A stretch of 64,000 nt of DNA from assembly GCA_900478215.1 (NCBI GenBank), contig LS483478.1, positions 124,001 to 188,000 on the forward strand, in the 5' to 3' direction. Below the pieces are notes generated by a model. It had not been told where the DNA came from and ran no database searches. It saw only the letters and a program-made list of their open reading frames with translations. The stretch comes from Salmonella enterica subsp. houtenae serovar Houten (GTDB lineage: Bacteria > Pseudomonadota > Gammaproteobacteria > Enterobacterales > Enterobacteriaceae). This document shows, in pieces, positions 17,471 to 26,244 of this stretch (the stretch's first letter is position 1; every line of letters begins with the position of its first letter). The position numbers and the translations under genes are program-made.

Positions 17471-19384
17471 TTACTTACGACCTGCCAGCAGTTCCAGCAC
17501 TTCATCGACGCTGGTGGTGTGCGCCAGACGTTCAATAACGGACTCGTCATCCAGAGCGTTAGTCAGGCTGGTAATCACCTGAATGTGCTCATTATTACGA
17601 GCGGCGATGCCGATGACCAGACGCGCGATGTCATCTTCTTCCTCGCCGAAGCGCACGCCTTCCGGATATTGGCAGAACACCACGCCGGTTTTCAGTACGC
17701 GATCTTTCGCTTCCACCGTACCGTGCGGCACTGCGATAGACTCGCCCAGATAGGTCGGGGTGAGCTTTTCTCGTTCCAGCATTGCGTCGACATATTCCGG
17801 CTGTACGTAGCCGCCTTTCACCAACTGCTCGCCAGCGAAGCGAATCGCCTCTTCTTTCGTGGCCGCTTTACGTCCGAGGAAAATATTCTCCGCGCCCAGC
17901 TTGAACAGGTTGTTATCGCCCTCCTCAAAGCTATCTTTCAGATGGTCGCGTACCTTTTCTTCATTAGTATTGTGGCGCTGTGCGGCAACCAGACGTTCGG
18001 TCAGGCTGGTGTACAGGCCGCTATCCAGGAAATTGGTCAGCGAAATATGCTGTGCCTGCGGTACCTGACGCATCGCGCGCTCGGTAAGGTCGCGGTGAGT
18101 AATGACCAGATCCACATCCGGCGGCAGATTGTTAATGGCGCTGTTAGTGACGGAGATCTGGCTCAGACCCGCATCCTGTACTTTCTTACGTAGTACCCCT
18201 GCGCCCATCGCGCTGGAACCCATACCGGCATCGCAGGCGACAATGATTTTACGTACATGGCTAAGGTCGCTGGTGACATCGCCAGCCGCCAGCGGAGAGG
18301 CGCCTTTGGACTGTGCTTTCATGTCATGCATACGACGGGTGGCCGCTTCAATGTCATCTTCTTCTTTCACTTTGCTGGTTTTCAGCAGAATTGCAGAAAC
18401 CACGAAGGAGACCGCCATTGCCGCCACGATGGCTGCGATGTTAGCAAAGTAAGCGCCTTTTGGCGTCATCGCCAGTACCGCCAGAATGGAACCCGGAGAC
18501 GCCGGAGAGACCAGACCGCCGTTCAGGATGGTCAGGGTGAATACGCCGGTCATACCACCGAGAATCACCGCCAGAATCAGGCGTGGATTCATCAGCACGT
18601 ACGGGAAGTAGATCTCATGGATACCGCCCAGGAAGTGGATAATTGCCGCGCCGCCCGCAGACTGTTTAGCGCTGCCGCGACCGAAGAACATGTACGCCAG
18701 CAGGACGCCCATCCCCGGACCCGGGTTAGCTTCAATCAGGAAGAAGATGGATTTACCCATCTCGTGGGACTGCTGGATACCCAGCGGTGAGAAGATGCCG
18801 TGGTTAATGGCGTTATTGAGGAACAGGATTTTCGCCGGTTCAACAAAAATGGACGCCAGCGGCAGCATATCGTGCGCCACCATGAAGTTAACGCCCGCCG
18901 CCAGAATTTTGGACAGGACTTCAACCGCCGGACCAATACCGAGGAACGCCAACATGGCGAGGATCATACCGATAATGCCAGCGGAGAAGTTGTTCACCAG
19001 CATCTCAAAACCGGATTTGATCTTACCGTCTACCCAACTGTCGAATTTCTTAATGCAGTAGCCGCCCAACGGACCGGCGATCATCGAGCCGAGGAACATC
19101 GGCATATCCGCGCCGACAATAACGCCCATGGTAGTGATAGCGCCCACCACGCCGCCGCGCTCGCCGCCAACCAGACGACCGCCGGTATAACCGATTAGCA
19201 GCGGCAGCAGGTAGGTGATCATCGGACCAACCAGTTTCGCCAGCGTTTCGTTAGGCAACCACCCTGTCGGAATAAATAATGCGGTGATAATACCCCACGC
19301 GATAAACGCGCCGATATTAGGCATCACCATATTGCTGAGGAATCGACCAAAGCTTTGCACTTTGATCTTAATATCGGATGACAT
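17471..19384 (-). CDS. mtlA: Mannitol-specific PTS enzyme IICBA
   Basis: Imports mannitol and phosphorylates it to mannitol 1-phosphate. The start MSSDIKIKVQSFGR gives 637 residues. Order is IIC membrane domain (about 1-335), IIB with phospho-cysteine in IIVACDAGMGSS (Cys about 384), and IIA with phospho-histidine in IAVPHGT (His about 554). The 34 codons upstream of this Met in the open frame have no homology and cross the promoter side. First gene of mtlADR, under CRP-type sites. Confidence 0.97.
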   Translation of the reverse strand: MSSDIKIKVQSFGRFLSNMVMPNIGAFIAWGIITALFIPTGWLPNETLAKLVGPMITYLLPLLIGYTGGRLVGGERGGVVGAITTMGVIVGADMPMFLGSMIAGPLGGYCIKKFDSWVDGKIKSGFEMLVNNFSAGIIGMILAMLAFLGIGPAVEVLSKILAAGVNFMVAHDMLPLASIFVEPAKILFLNNAINHGIFSPLGIQQSHEMGKSIFFLIEANPGPGMGVLLAYMFFGRGSAKQSAGGAAIIHFLGGIHEIYFPYVLMNPRLILAVILGGMTGVFTLTILNGGLVSPASPGSILAVLAMTPKGAYFANIAAIVAAMAVSFVVSAILLKTSKVKEEDDIEAATRRMHDMKAQSKGASPLAAGDVTSDLSHVRKIIVACDAGMGSSAMGAGVLRKKVQDAGLSQISVTNSAINNLPPDVDLVITHRDLTERAMRQVPQAQHISLTNFLDSGLYTSLTERLVAAQRHNTNEEKVRDHLKDSFEEGDNNLFKLGAENIFLGRKAATKEEAIRFAGEQLVKGGYVQPEYVDAMLEREKLTPTYLGESIAVPHGTVEAKDRVLKTGVVFCQYPEGVRFGEEEDDIARLVIGIAARNNEHIQVITSLTNALDDESVIERLAHTTSVDEVLELLAGRK

Positions 19385-19528
19385 AAAAACACCCCTTCTT
19401 ATGTTGCTGTCGCGCAGGCTAAAAGCCCGAGGTTTGTTAATGTAGCGGCAGAGGTAGCCGGACCCTGTAGTGTAGATACTGCGCAATCTGGCACTGAATC
19501 GTTCAACTGTCCAGACAGGGACAATTAA

Positions 19529-19544
19529 CGTGATTTAGATCACA
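19529..19544. promoter_or_regulatory. CRP-type site, mtlA, number 1
   Basis: CGTGATTTAGATCACA matches TGTGA-N6-TCACA at 9 of 10 positions; nearest to mtlA. Confidence 0.8.
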
Positions 19545-19572
19545 TAAATATAGGGGGTAGAGAGGTAATTGG

Positions 19573-19588
19573 TGTGATATTGATCACA
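19573..19588. promoter_or_regulatory. CRP-type site, mtlA, number 2
   Basis: TGTGATATTGATCACA matches the CRP consensus at all 10 conserved positions. Confidence 0.85.
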
Positions 19589-19645
19589 AAATTACTGTGT
19601 AAAAAAACAACGAATCTAATTTTTAGACCTTAAAAGGCAATTTTA

Positions 19646-19661
19646 TGTGAGATGTTTCACA
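19646..19661. promoter_or_regulatory. CRP-type site, mtlA, number 3
   Basis: TGTGAGATGTTTCACA is a full match to TGTGA-N6-TCACA. Confidence 0.85.
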
Positions 19662-19689
19662 TTTTTGTTTTGGTGTTTTGTTGAATTTT

Positions 19690-19705
19690 TGTGATCCTCT
19701 TCACA
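19690..19705. promoter_or_regulatory. CRP-type site, mtlA, number 4
   Basis: TGTGATCCTCTTCACA is a full match to TGTGA-N6-TCACA. It is the site closest to yibF and could also act on that gene. Confidence 0.8.
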
Positions 19706-19839
19706 AGAAATTTTAATCCCGGGTAAGTCAATACGATCCGGTAAACACGTTATGTCATTCAGCAACTTCCTTTTGCGTCTCTTTTCGTCTTATTTGAGCC
19801 ATACTATGATTTTTACTGGTTGGCAAAAAAGGACACGGC

Positions 19840-20448
19840 ATGAAACTCATTGGTAGCTACACCAGCCCTTTTGTGCGCAAAATCTCTGTTCTGCTGCTGG
19901 AAAAGGGCATTACCTTCGAATTTGTTAATGAACTGCCCTACGAGGCGGATAACGGCGTGGCGCAATACAACCCTCTGGGTAAGGTGCCAGCGCTGGTGAC
20001 GGAGAAAGGGGAATGCTGGTTCGATTCGCCGATCATCGCGGAATATATTGAGCTGCTGGATATCGCGCCAGCCATGCTCCCGCGTGACCCCATGGCAGCG
20101 CTTAACGTTCGCCAGCTTGAAGCGTTGGCTGACGGCATTATGGATGCCGCGTTGGTTTCTGTGCGCGAACAGGCGCGTCCGGCGGCGCAGCAATCGGAAA
20201 CGGAACTGCTACGCCAGCGGGAAAAAATCAACCGCAGCCTGGATAGGCTCGAAAGTTATCTGACCGATGGGACGCTAAAAACGGATACAGTCAATCTGGC
20301 GACTATTGCGATTGCCTGTGCGGTTGGCTATCTCAATTTCCGCCGGGTCGCGCCGGGCTGGTGCGTTGACCGCCCCCACCTGGTCAAACTGGTCGAAACG
20401 CTTTTTCAGCGCGAAAGTTTTGCCCGCACCGAAGCGCCGAAGGCTTGA
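19840..20448 (+). CDS. yibF: Glutathione S-transferase-like protein YibF
   Basis: 202 residues. An N-terminal thioredoxin-like domain (MKLIGSYTSPFVRKISVLL, cis-Pro GKVPAL about 47-52, ESP-like DSP about 65) and a C-terminal all-helical GST domain. A Ser/Thr rather than Cys is at the catalytic position (SYTSPF). E. coli YibF binds glutathione, but its substrate is unknown. It lies upstream of selA on the same strand with a 97-base gap. Confidence 0.93.
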   Translation: MKLIGSYTSPFVRKISVLLLEKGITFEFVNELPYEADNGVAQYNPLGKVPALVTEKGECWFDSPIIAEYIELLDIAPAMLPRDPMAALNVRQLEALADGIMDAALVSVREQARPAAQQSETELLRQREKINRSLDRLESYLTDGTLKTDTVNLATIAIACAVGYLNFRRVAPGWCVDRPHLVKLVETLFQRESFARTEAPKA

Positions 20449-20502
20449 CGCGCATTATGTCCGCCTGAGCAAACTCACGTTACAATCCCCTCATGTCGAT
20501 AT

Positions 20503-20523
20503 CCCTCTCCAGCCAGGAGAGGG
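20503..20523 (+). promoter_or_regulatory. Hairpin in the selA leader
   Basis: A perfect 8-bp stem CCCTCTCC / GGAGAGGG with a 5-base loop ends 22 bases before the selA ATG. In E. coli a SECIS-like element upstream of selA lets SelB repress selAB. This hairpin is in the right place, but its loop (AGCCA) lacks the GGTCT of a typical SECIS, so a SelB role is only possible. A TACAAT at 20481-20486 could be a -10. Confidence 0.5.
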
Positions 20524-20545
20524 CCACCAACAGTCAGGCATTTTC

Positions 20546-21937
20546 ATGACAAGCGAAACGCGTACACTTTACAGCCAGCTCCCTGCTATCGATCGTTTAT
20601 TGCACGATAGCGCCTTTCTTTCTCTGCGCGGTCGGTATGGCCATACCCAAGTGGTTGAGTTGCTCAGGCGAATGCTTGACGACGCGCGCGACGTCATACG
20701 GAATACGCAGACGCTTCCCGACTGGTGCGCAGACTGGGCGCAAGAGGCGAAAATCCGGCTGGAAAATGCGGCGCAAAGCGCGCTGCGCCCGGTGATTAAC
20801 CTGACGGGAACGGTGCTGCACACCAATCTTGGCCGCGCATGGCAGGCGCAAGAAGCGATTGAGGCGGTAACGCAGGCGATGTGCGCGCCGGTGACGCTGG
20901 AATATGATCTGGACGGCGCCGGACGAGGGCATCGTGACCGGGCGCTGGCGACGCTGTTATGCCGTATCACCGGGGCGGAGGACGCCTGCATCGTCAATAA
21001 CAATGCGGCGGCGGTATTGCTGATGCTGGCGGCGACCGCCAGCGGCAAAGAGGTGGTAGTTTCGCGTGGCGAACTGGTCGAAATCGGCGGCGCGTTTCGT
21101 ATTCCGGATGTCATGCGCCAGGCGGGCTGTACTCTGCATGAAGTGGGCACCACGAACCGGACGCACGCGAAAGATTACCGTCAGGCGGTAAATGAAAATA
21201 CCGGTCTGTTGATGAAGGTACATACCAGTAATTACAGCATTGAGGGCTTTACCAAAACGGTAGAGGAAGCGGAACTGGCGGAAATCGGGCGAGAGCTGGA
21301 TATTCCGGTGGTGGCGGATCTGGGCAGCGGTTCGCTGGTGGATTTAAGTCAATATGGCTTACCCAAAGAGCCGATGCCGCAGCAGCTAATTGCCGCAGGC
21401 GTCAGCCTGGTAAGCTTCTCCGGCGATAAGCTGTTGGGCGGGCCGCAGGCCGGGATCATCGTCGGCAAAAAAGCGATGATTGCCCAACTGCAAAGCCATC
21501 CGCTGAAACGCGCCCTGCGCGCGGATAAAATGACGCTGGCGGCGCTGGAGGCAACGTTACGTCTGTATCTGCACCCGGAAGCGTTGGCGGAGAAATTACC
21601 CACGCTGCGTCTGTTAACCCGCAGTGAAGCGTCGATTCGCGAACAAGCGCAGCGGTTACAGGCACGGCTGGCGGCACGTTACGGCGATGAATTTGCGCTG
21701 GAGGTTAAGCCCTGTTTGTCGCAAATCGGCAGTGGTTCATTACCGGTAGACCGCCTCCCCAGCGCCGCCATGACCTTTACCCCGCACGATGGACGCGGTA
21801 GTCGGCTGGAGGCGCTGGCGGCCCACTGGCGCACGCTGCCTGTACCGGTCATTGGCCGAATTTATGATGGCTGTTTATGGCTGGATATGCGCTGTCTTGA
21901 AGACGAAAGCCGGTTTATGGAGATGATGCTGAAATGA
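20546..21937 (+). CDS. selA: L-seryl-tRNA(Sec) selenium transferase
   Basis: A PLP enzyme that converts Ser-tRNA(Sec) to Sec-tRNA(Sec) using selenophosphate. The start MTSETRTLYSQLP gives 463 residues as in E. coli; the open frame begins 80 codons earlier inside yibF and is not used. The PLP-lysine lies in SFSGDKLLGGPQAG (Lys about 295), with the N-terminal tRNA-binding domain at 1-60. Its stop overlaps the selB start by 4 bases. Confidence 0.97.
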   Translation: MTSETRTLYSQLPAIDRLLHDSAFLSLRGRYGHTQVVELLRRMLDDARDVIRNTQTLPDWCADWAQEAKIRLENAAQSALRPVINLTGTVLHTNLGRAWQAQEAIEAVTQAMCAPVTLEYDLDGAGRGHRDRALATLLCRITGAEDACIVNNNAAAVLLMLAATASGKEVVVSRGELVEIGGAFRIPDVMRQAGCTLHEVGTTNRTHAKDYRQAVNENTGLLMKVHTSNYSIEGFTKTVEEAELAEIGRELDIPVVADLGSGSLVDLSQYGLPKEPMPQQLIAAGVSLVSFSGDKLLGGPQAGIIVGKKAMIAQLQSHPLKRALRADKMTLAALEATLRLYLHPEALAEKLPTLRLLTRSEASIREQAQRLQARLAARYGDEFALEVKPCLSQIGSGSLPVDRLPSAAMTFTPHDGRGSRLEALAAHWRTLPVPVIGRIYDGCLWLDMRCLEDESRFMEMMLK

Positions 21938-23784
21938 TTATTGCAACTGCCGGACACGTAGATCACGGTAAAACGACGTTGCTCCAGGCGATTACCGGGG
22001 TCAATGCCGATCGCCTGCCGGAAGAGAAAAAACGCGGGATGACTATTGATCTGGGTTACGCCTATTGGCCGCAGCCGGAGGGTCATGTGCTGGGCTTTAT
22101 CGATGTGCCTGGACATGAAAAATTTCTCTCCAATATGCTGGCGGGCGTAGGCGGTATCGATCACGCTTTGCTGGTGGTCGCCTGTGATGACGGCGTCATG
22201 GCGCAAACGCGCGAGCATTTACAGATCCTGCAACTGACGGGCAATCCACAGCTCACCGTCGCGCTGACCAAAGCCGATCGCGTGGACGAGGCGCGTATCA
22301 GTGAAGTCCGTGAAGAGGTACTGGCGGCGCTCGACAACTATGGTTTTGCCGATGCCGTTTTATTTGTCACCGCCGCCAATGAAGGACGCGGTATTGCAGA
22401 ACTTCGCGCTCATTTACAGCAGCTTCCTGCACGTTTGCACGCCGCGCAGCATCGCTTCCGTCTGGCTATTGACCGTGCGTTTACGGTGAAAGGGGCGGGA
22501 CTGGTGGTGACCGGAACGGCGCTGAGCGGCGAGGTAAATGTTGGCGATACGCTATGGTTGACCGGCGTTAATACGCCGATGCGCGTACGAAGTCTACACG
22601 CGCAAAATCAACCCACCGACCATGCGTATGCCGGGCAACGTATTGCGCTCAATATTGCGGGCGATGCGGAGAAGGAGCAGCTTAACCGCGGCGACTGGCT
22701 GCTTTCCGATGCGCCGGCGGGGGAGGCTTTTTCCCGGGTGATCGTTTCTCTGGCGCTTCATGCGCCGCTTTCCCAATGGCAACCGCTACATATTCACCAT
22801 GCCGCCAGCCATGTGACCGGTCGCGTCTCTTTGCTGGAAGGCGCGCTGGCAGAGCTGATCTTTGATACGCCGTTGTGGCTGGCCGATAATGACAGACTGG
22901 TGCTGCGTGATATTTCCGCGCGCGCCACCCTTGCCGGCGCGCGCGTGGTGACGCTTAACGCGCCGCGTCGCGGTAAACGTAAGCCAGATTATTTGCAGTG
23001 GCTTTCAACGCTTGCCGCCGCGCAGGACGATAGCGCGGCGCTAGCCATTCATCTGGAACGGGGCGCCGTCAACCTGCCGGATTTCGGTTGGGCGCGTCAG
23101 CTTAATCCTCTCGGTATGCGTCAGCTTATTGAGCAACATGGTTTTATCCAGGCCGGAGACAATCTGTTAAACGCGCTCATCGCCGCCCGCTGGCAGCGTA
23201 AAATTCTCGATACGCTGGCGACCTACCACGAACAGCACCGCGATGAACCGGGGCCGGGACGCGAACGTTTACGCCGCATGGCCCTGCCGATGGAGGATGA
23301 AGCGCTGGTCCTGATGCTGATCGAGCGGATGCGCGACGACGGCCTGATTCATAGCCATCACGGTTGGCTGCATCTGCCGGATCATAAAGCGGGATTTAGC
23401 GATGAGCAGCAGGTCGTCTGGCAAAAAGTCGAACCGCTATTTGGCGATGAGCCCTGGTGGGTACGCGATCTGGCGAAAGAGGCCGGAACGGAGGAACAAG
23501 TGATGCGGCTGGTGCTGCGGCAGGCGGCGCAGCAAGGCATCATTACCGCGATCGTAAAAGATCGGTACTATCGTAACGATCGGATTGTCGCTTTCGCCAA
23601 TATGATCCGCGAGCTGGATCAAGAGAGAGGATCAACCTGTGCGGCGGATTTTCGCGACAGGCTGAATGTAGGGCGGAAACTGGCCATTCAGATCCTTGAA
23701 TATTTTGACCGGATTGGATTTACACGGCGTCGTGGGAATGATCATTTATTACGTGATGCGTTATTATTTCCGCAAAAAGAATGA
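21934..23784 (+). CDS. selB: Selenocysteine-specific elongation factor
   Basis: Delivers Sec-tRNA(Sec) to UGA codons next to a SECIS hairpin. 616 residues. An EF-Tu-like GTPase domain carries G1 GHVDHGKTT (7-15), G3 DVPGHEKF (about 57-64) and G4 TKAD (about 113-116). Beta-barrel domains 2-3 run to about 340, and four winged-helix repeats at the C-terminus bind SECIS RNA. Translationally coupled to selA (ATGA overlap). Confidence 0.97.
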   Translation: MIIATAGHVDHGKTTLLQAITGVNADRLPEEKKRGMTIDLGYAYWPQPEGHVLGFIDVPGHEKFLSNMLAGVGGIDHALLVVACDDGVMAQTREHLQILQLTGNPQLTVALTKADRVDEARISEVREEVLAALDNYGFADAVLFVTAANEGRGIAELRAHLQQLPARLHAAQHRFRLAIDRAFTVKGAGLVVTGTALSGEVNVGDTLWLTGVNTPMRVRSLHAQNQPTDHAYAGQRIALNIAGDAEKEQLNRGDWLLSDAPAGEAFSRVIVSLALHAPLSQWQPLHIHHAASHVTGRVSLLEGALAELIFDTPLWLADNDRLVLRDISARATLAGARVVTLNAPRRGKRKPDYLQWLSTLAAAQDDSAALAIHLERGAVNLPDFGWARQLNPLGMRQLIEQHGFIQAGDNLLNALIAARWQRKILDTLATYHEQHRDEPGPGRERLRRMALPMEDEALVLMLIERMRDDGLIHSHHGWLHLPDHKAGFSDEQQVVWQKVEPLFGDEPWWVRDLAKEAGTEEQVMRLVLRQAAQQGIITAIVKDRYYRNDRIVAFANMIRELDQERGSTCAADFRDRLNVGRKLAIQILEYFDRIGFTRRRGNDHLLRDALLFPQKE

Positions 23785-23838
23785 AATGATTAATTTAAAT
23801 AAGAAATGAATCAATACAATTATTAAGTTGATTTATAT

Positions 23839-23877
23839 AAAGCACATCAGGTAATGAACCTAATGTGCTTTATATTT
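23839..23877 (+). terminator. Terminator after selAB
   Basis: A 13-bp stem with one mismatch (AAAGCACATCAGG / CCTAATGTGCTTT), a 7-base loop and a T-rich tail about 55 bases after the selB stop. Confidence 0.85.
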
Positions 23878-23970
23878 TTCTGGCTTCTTAAAATAACAAT
23901 CATGATCATATTATTGGGATAGTTTATTCCGTATTCTTTGCGCCTTATTCAGGTAATTAAGGACAGTATA

Positions 23971-25122
23971 ATGGCAGCTTCAACATTTTTTATTCCTTCC
24001 GTGAATGTAATTGGGGCCAATTCATTAAATGACGCAATGAATACGATGGTGGAATATGGCTTTCGCCGTACATTAATTGTCACGGATGTCATGCTAAAAA
24101 AATTAGGGATGGCGGACGATATTCAAAAAGCGCTACAGGGCCGTGATATTTTTAGCGTGATTTATGATGGTACGCAGCCTAACCCTACCACCGGCAATGT
24201 GGCGGCCGGGTTGAAGCTTCTGAAAGAAAATGGCTGCGACAGCGTTATCTCGCTGGGTGGCGGTTCTCCACATGACTGCGCGAAAGGTATCGCACTGGTG
24301 GCGGCTAACGGCGGCGATATTCGCGACTATGAAGGCGTTGACCGCTCCGCGAAACCGCAGTTGCCGATGATTGCGATTAACACGACCGCCGGCACCGCGT
24401 CTGAAATGACCCGTTTTTGCATCATCACCGACGAAGAGCGTCATATTAAAATGGCTATCGTCGATAAACACGTTACGCCGCGGCTCTCTGTTAACGACTC
24501 CTCTTTAATGGCTGGAATGCCAAAGTCTCTGACGGCGGCGACCGGTATGGATGCGTTAACTCATGCGATTGAAGCTTATGTTTCCGTTGCGGCAACGCCT
24601 ATTACCGATGCCTGTGCGCTGAAAGCGATGACGATGATTGCGGAAAATTTGATCGTTGCGGTTGAAGAGGGGGGCAATGTCCAGGCGCGTGAAGCGATGG
24701 CTTATGCGCAGTTCCTGGCGGGAATGGCGTTTAACAATGCGTCGCTGGGCTACGTTCATGCTATGGCGCACCAGCTTGGCGGTTTCTACAACCTACCGCA
24801 CGGCGTATGTAACGCGGTTCTGCTGCCGCATGTGCAGGTATTCAACAGCCAGGTAGCGGCGGCTCGTCTGCGTGACTGCGCAGCGGCGATGGGCGTCGAT
24901 ATATCCGGCATGAGCGAGGCGGAAGGCGCGCAGGCGTGTGTGGCGGCCATTCGCCAACTGTCGCAGAAAGTCAACATTCCGGCAGGACTGCGTGAGCTAA
25001 ACGTGAAGGAAGAAGATATCCCGGTTCTGGCGACCAATGCTCTTAAAGATGCCTGTGGTCTGACGAACCCGATTCAGGCGACGCACGACGAGATTGTGGA
25101 AATTTATCGCGCGGCGATGTAA
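23971..25122 (+). CDS. yiaY: Iron-containing alcohol dehydrogenase YiaY
   Basis: A group III Fe-dependent alcohol dehydrogenase of 383 residues from MAASTFFIPS; AAGGA lies upstream. NAD-binding GGGSPHDCAKG (about 97-107) and iron-ligand histidines in DALTHAIEAY and YVHAMAHQLGGFYNLPHG (about 252-276) are intact. E. coli YiaY is close to FucO and has been reported to act on L-threonine or simple alcohols. Transcribed toward the ROK gene, with REP units between. Confidence 0.93.
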   Translation: MAASTFFIPSVNVIGANSLNDAMNTMVEYGFRRTLIVTDVMLKKLGMADDIQKALQGRDIFSVIYDGTQPNPTTGNVAAGLKLLKENGCDSVISLGGGSPHDCAKGIALVAANGGDIRDYEGVDRSAKPQLPMIAINTTAGTASEMTRFCIITDEERHIKMAIVDKHVTPRLSVNDSSLMAGMPKSLTAATGMDALTHAIEAYVSVAATPITDACALKAMTMIAENLIVAVEEGGNVQAREAMAYAQFLAGMAFNNASLGYVHAMAHQLGGFYNLPHGVCNAVLLPHVQVFNSQVAAARLRDCAAAMGVDISGMSEAEGAQACVAAIRQLSQKVNIPAGLRELNVKEEDIPVLATNALKDACGLTNPIQATHDEIVEIYRAAM

Positions 25123-25130
25123 CCGCCTTT

Positions 25131-25193
25131 GCCCGGTGGCGCGGACGCTTACCGGGCCTACATAGACGATGCAGGCCGGATAAGGCGTAACGC
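25131..25193. repeat. BIME (two REP units)
   Basis: REP unit GCCCGGTGGC ... GCTTACCGGGC (25131-25157) followed by GCAGGCCGGATAAGGCGTAA. It fills the gap between the convergent genes yiaY and the ROK gene. Confidence 0.85.
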
Positions 25194-25194
25194 T

Positions 25195-26076
25195 TTAGCT
25201 TCGGTCGAGCTTTTTCTGCGCCAGCCAGACGGCGCCCAGCCTGCCCGCCTGATTTCCCAGTTGGCAGGGCTGAATCGGCACCTGGAGCGCCTCCCACATT
25301 TCAAACGTTTCAAGATGCCGCGTCAGGAGCGGGTAGAGCTTTTCCTGTTCGCTTATTCCTCCGCCGATCAGCACCACGCCAGGATCAAACATAGAGATCA
25401 CGCTGTAAACGCCGCGTGACAGATAACGCGCCCAGTCATTGACCGCCTCACGCAGATGAACATCGGTCGCCATTCGTTCGAAGATCACATCCGCAGGCGG
25501 CATCTCTTCGGCAGGTAGCGCCAGCGCCTGGCGGCACGACTCCATTAATCCGCTGGTTGACGCGATTTTATGCATACTTTCGCCATTGTTCCCGACTGGC
25601 ATGACGCCGAATTCACCGGCGTGGAAATGTGCGCCGCGGTACAGTTCCCGTCCGACGATAATACCGCCGCCAATGCCGGTTCCAATGGTAATGCAGACCA
25701 GATTTTCATAATGCTGCCCGGCGCCTCGCCACATTTCGCCCAGCGCCGCGCAATTCGCATCATTCTCCACGACCAGCGGTAGATCGGTCAGCTCGCTGAA
25801 CAACTCCATCAGGTTGACATCATCCAGGTATGCCAGCGCGCCCGCTTTTGCCGCATGACCGTTATGGGGATTAATATGGCCAGGGAAACTGACCCCGATT
25901 GCCGCAATGTCATAGTCCTGTTGGCAACGCGCCACCACATCCTGCCATTTGCGGGTAAACGTGGAGGCGTCCTCTGGCGTATCGAATTGATGATGGGTTA
26001 ATTCTTCGCCGTCACTGTTAATCACGCCATATTTGACGTGAGTTCCTCCCACATCAATACCGATATATTGCTGCAT
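25195..26076 (-). CDS. ROK-family sugar kinase, zinc-motif-less
   Basis: A 293-residue ROK protein with no helix-turn-helix, so a kinase rather than a repressor. ATP/phosphate motifs YIGIDVGGTHVKYGVI (4-19) and TIGTGIGGGIIVG (about 130-142) and the catalytic Asp in VENDANCAALGE (about 104) are visible. The usual CXCGXXGCXE zinc motif is missing: after HAGEFG comes VMPVGNNGESMHKIASTSGL, as in beta-glucoside kinases of the BglK type. Substrate is unknown; a glucoside or ketose is possible. It sits alone between yiaY and aldB, on the opposite strand, where E. coli K-12 has no gene. Confidence 0.85.
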   Translation of the reverse strand: MQQYIGIDVGGTHVKYGVINSDGEELTHHQFDTPEDASTFTRKWQDVVARCQQDYDIAAIGVSFPGHINPHNGHAAKAGALAYLDDVNLMELFSELTDLPLVVENDANCAALGEMWRGAGQHYENLVCITIGTGIGGGIIVGRELYRGAHFHAGEFGVMPVGNNGESMHKIASTSGLMESCRQALALPAEEMPPADVIFERMATDVHLREAVNDWARYLSRGVYSVISMFDPGVVLIGGGISEQEKLYPLLTRHLETFEMWEALQVPIQPCQLGNQAGRLGAVWLAQKKLDRS

Positions 26077-26092
26077 AGTGTTCTCCGTACGT

Positions 26093-26110
26093 TAAACAGG
26101 CACCTGTTTA
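26093..26110 (-). promoter_or_regulatory. Palindromic operator candidate in the ROK gene leader
   Basis: TAAACAGGCACCTGTTTA is an 18-bp near-perfect palindrome, 16 bases upstream of the ROK kinase start. Its place suits an operator. It does not match a regulator consensus I know, and none of the local regulators is obviously its partner. Confidence 0.55.
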
Positions 26111-26244
26111 GTATGGCTAAAACCAGACGGAGAAACGTAAAGGAAAGTAATTCGTGATTGCTGTCGTAAAGCGGGAAACCATTGGCGAAAAATTCACCAG
26201 TACCGTCTACCCTTGTGGAGTACCTTTACAATAAGGAGTTGGTC

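Larger units (their letters stand above)
19385..19839. promoter_or_regulatory. mtlA-yibF divergent control region
   Basis: A 455-base gap carrying at least four CRP-type sites, listed separately. In E. coli K-12 the rhsA region and the yibH/yibI genes lie between mtlA and yibF; none of it is here. The yibF start is preceded by AAGGA. Confidence 0.8.

Noticed and set aside
20306..20545. 80-codon N-terminal extension of selA
   Set aside because: It lies in another frame of yibF, and the family start with 463 residues fits better.
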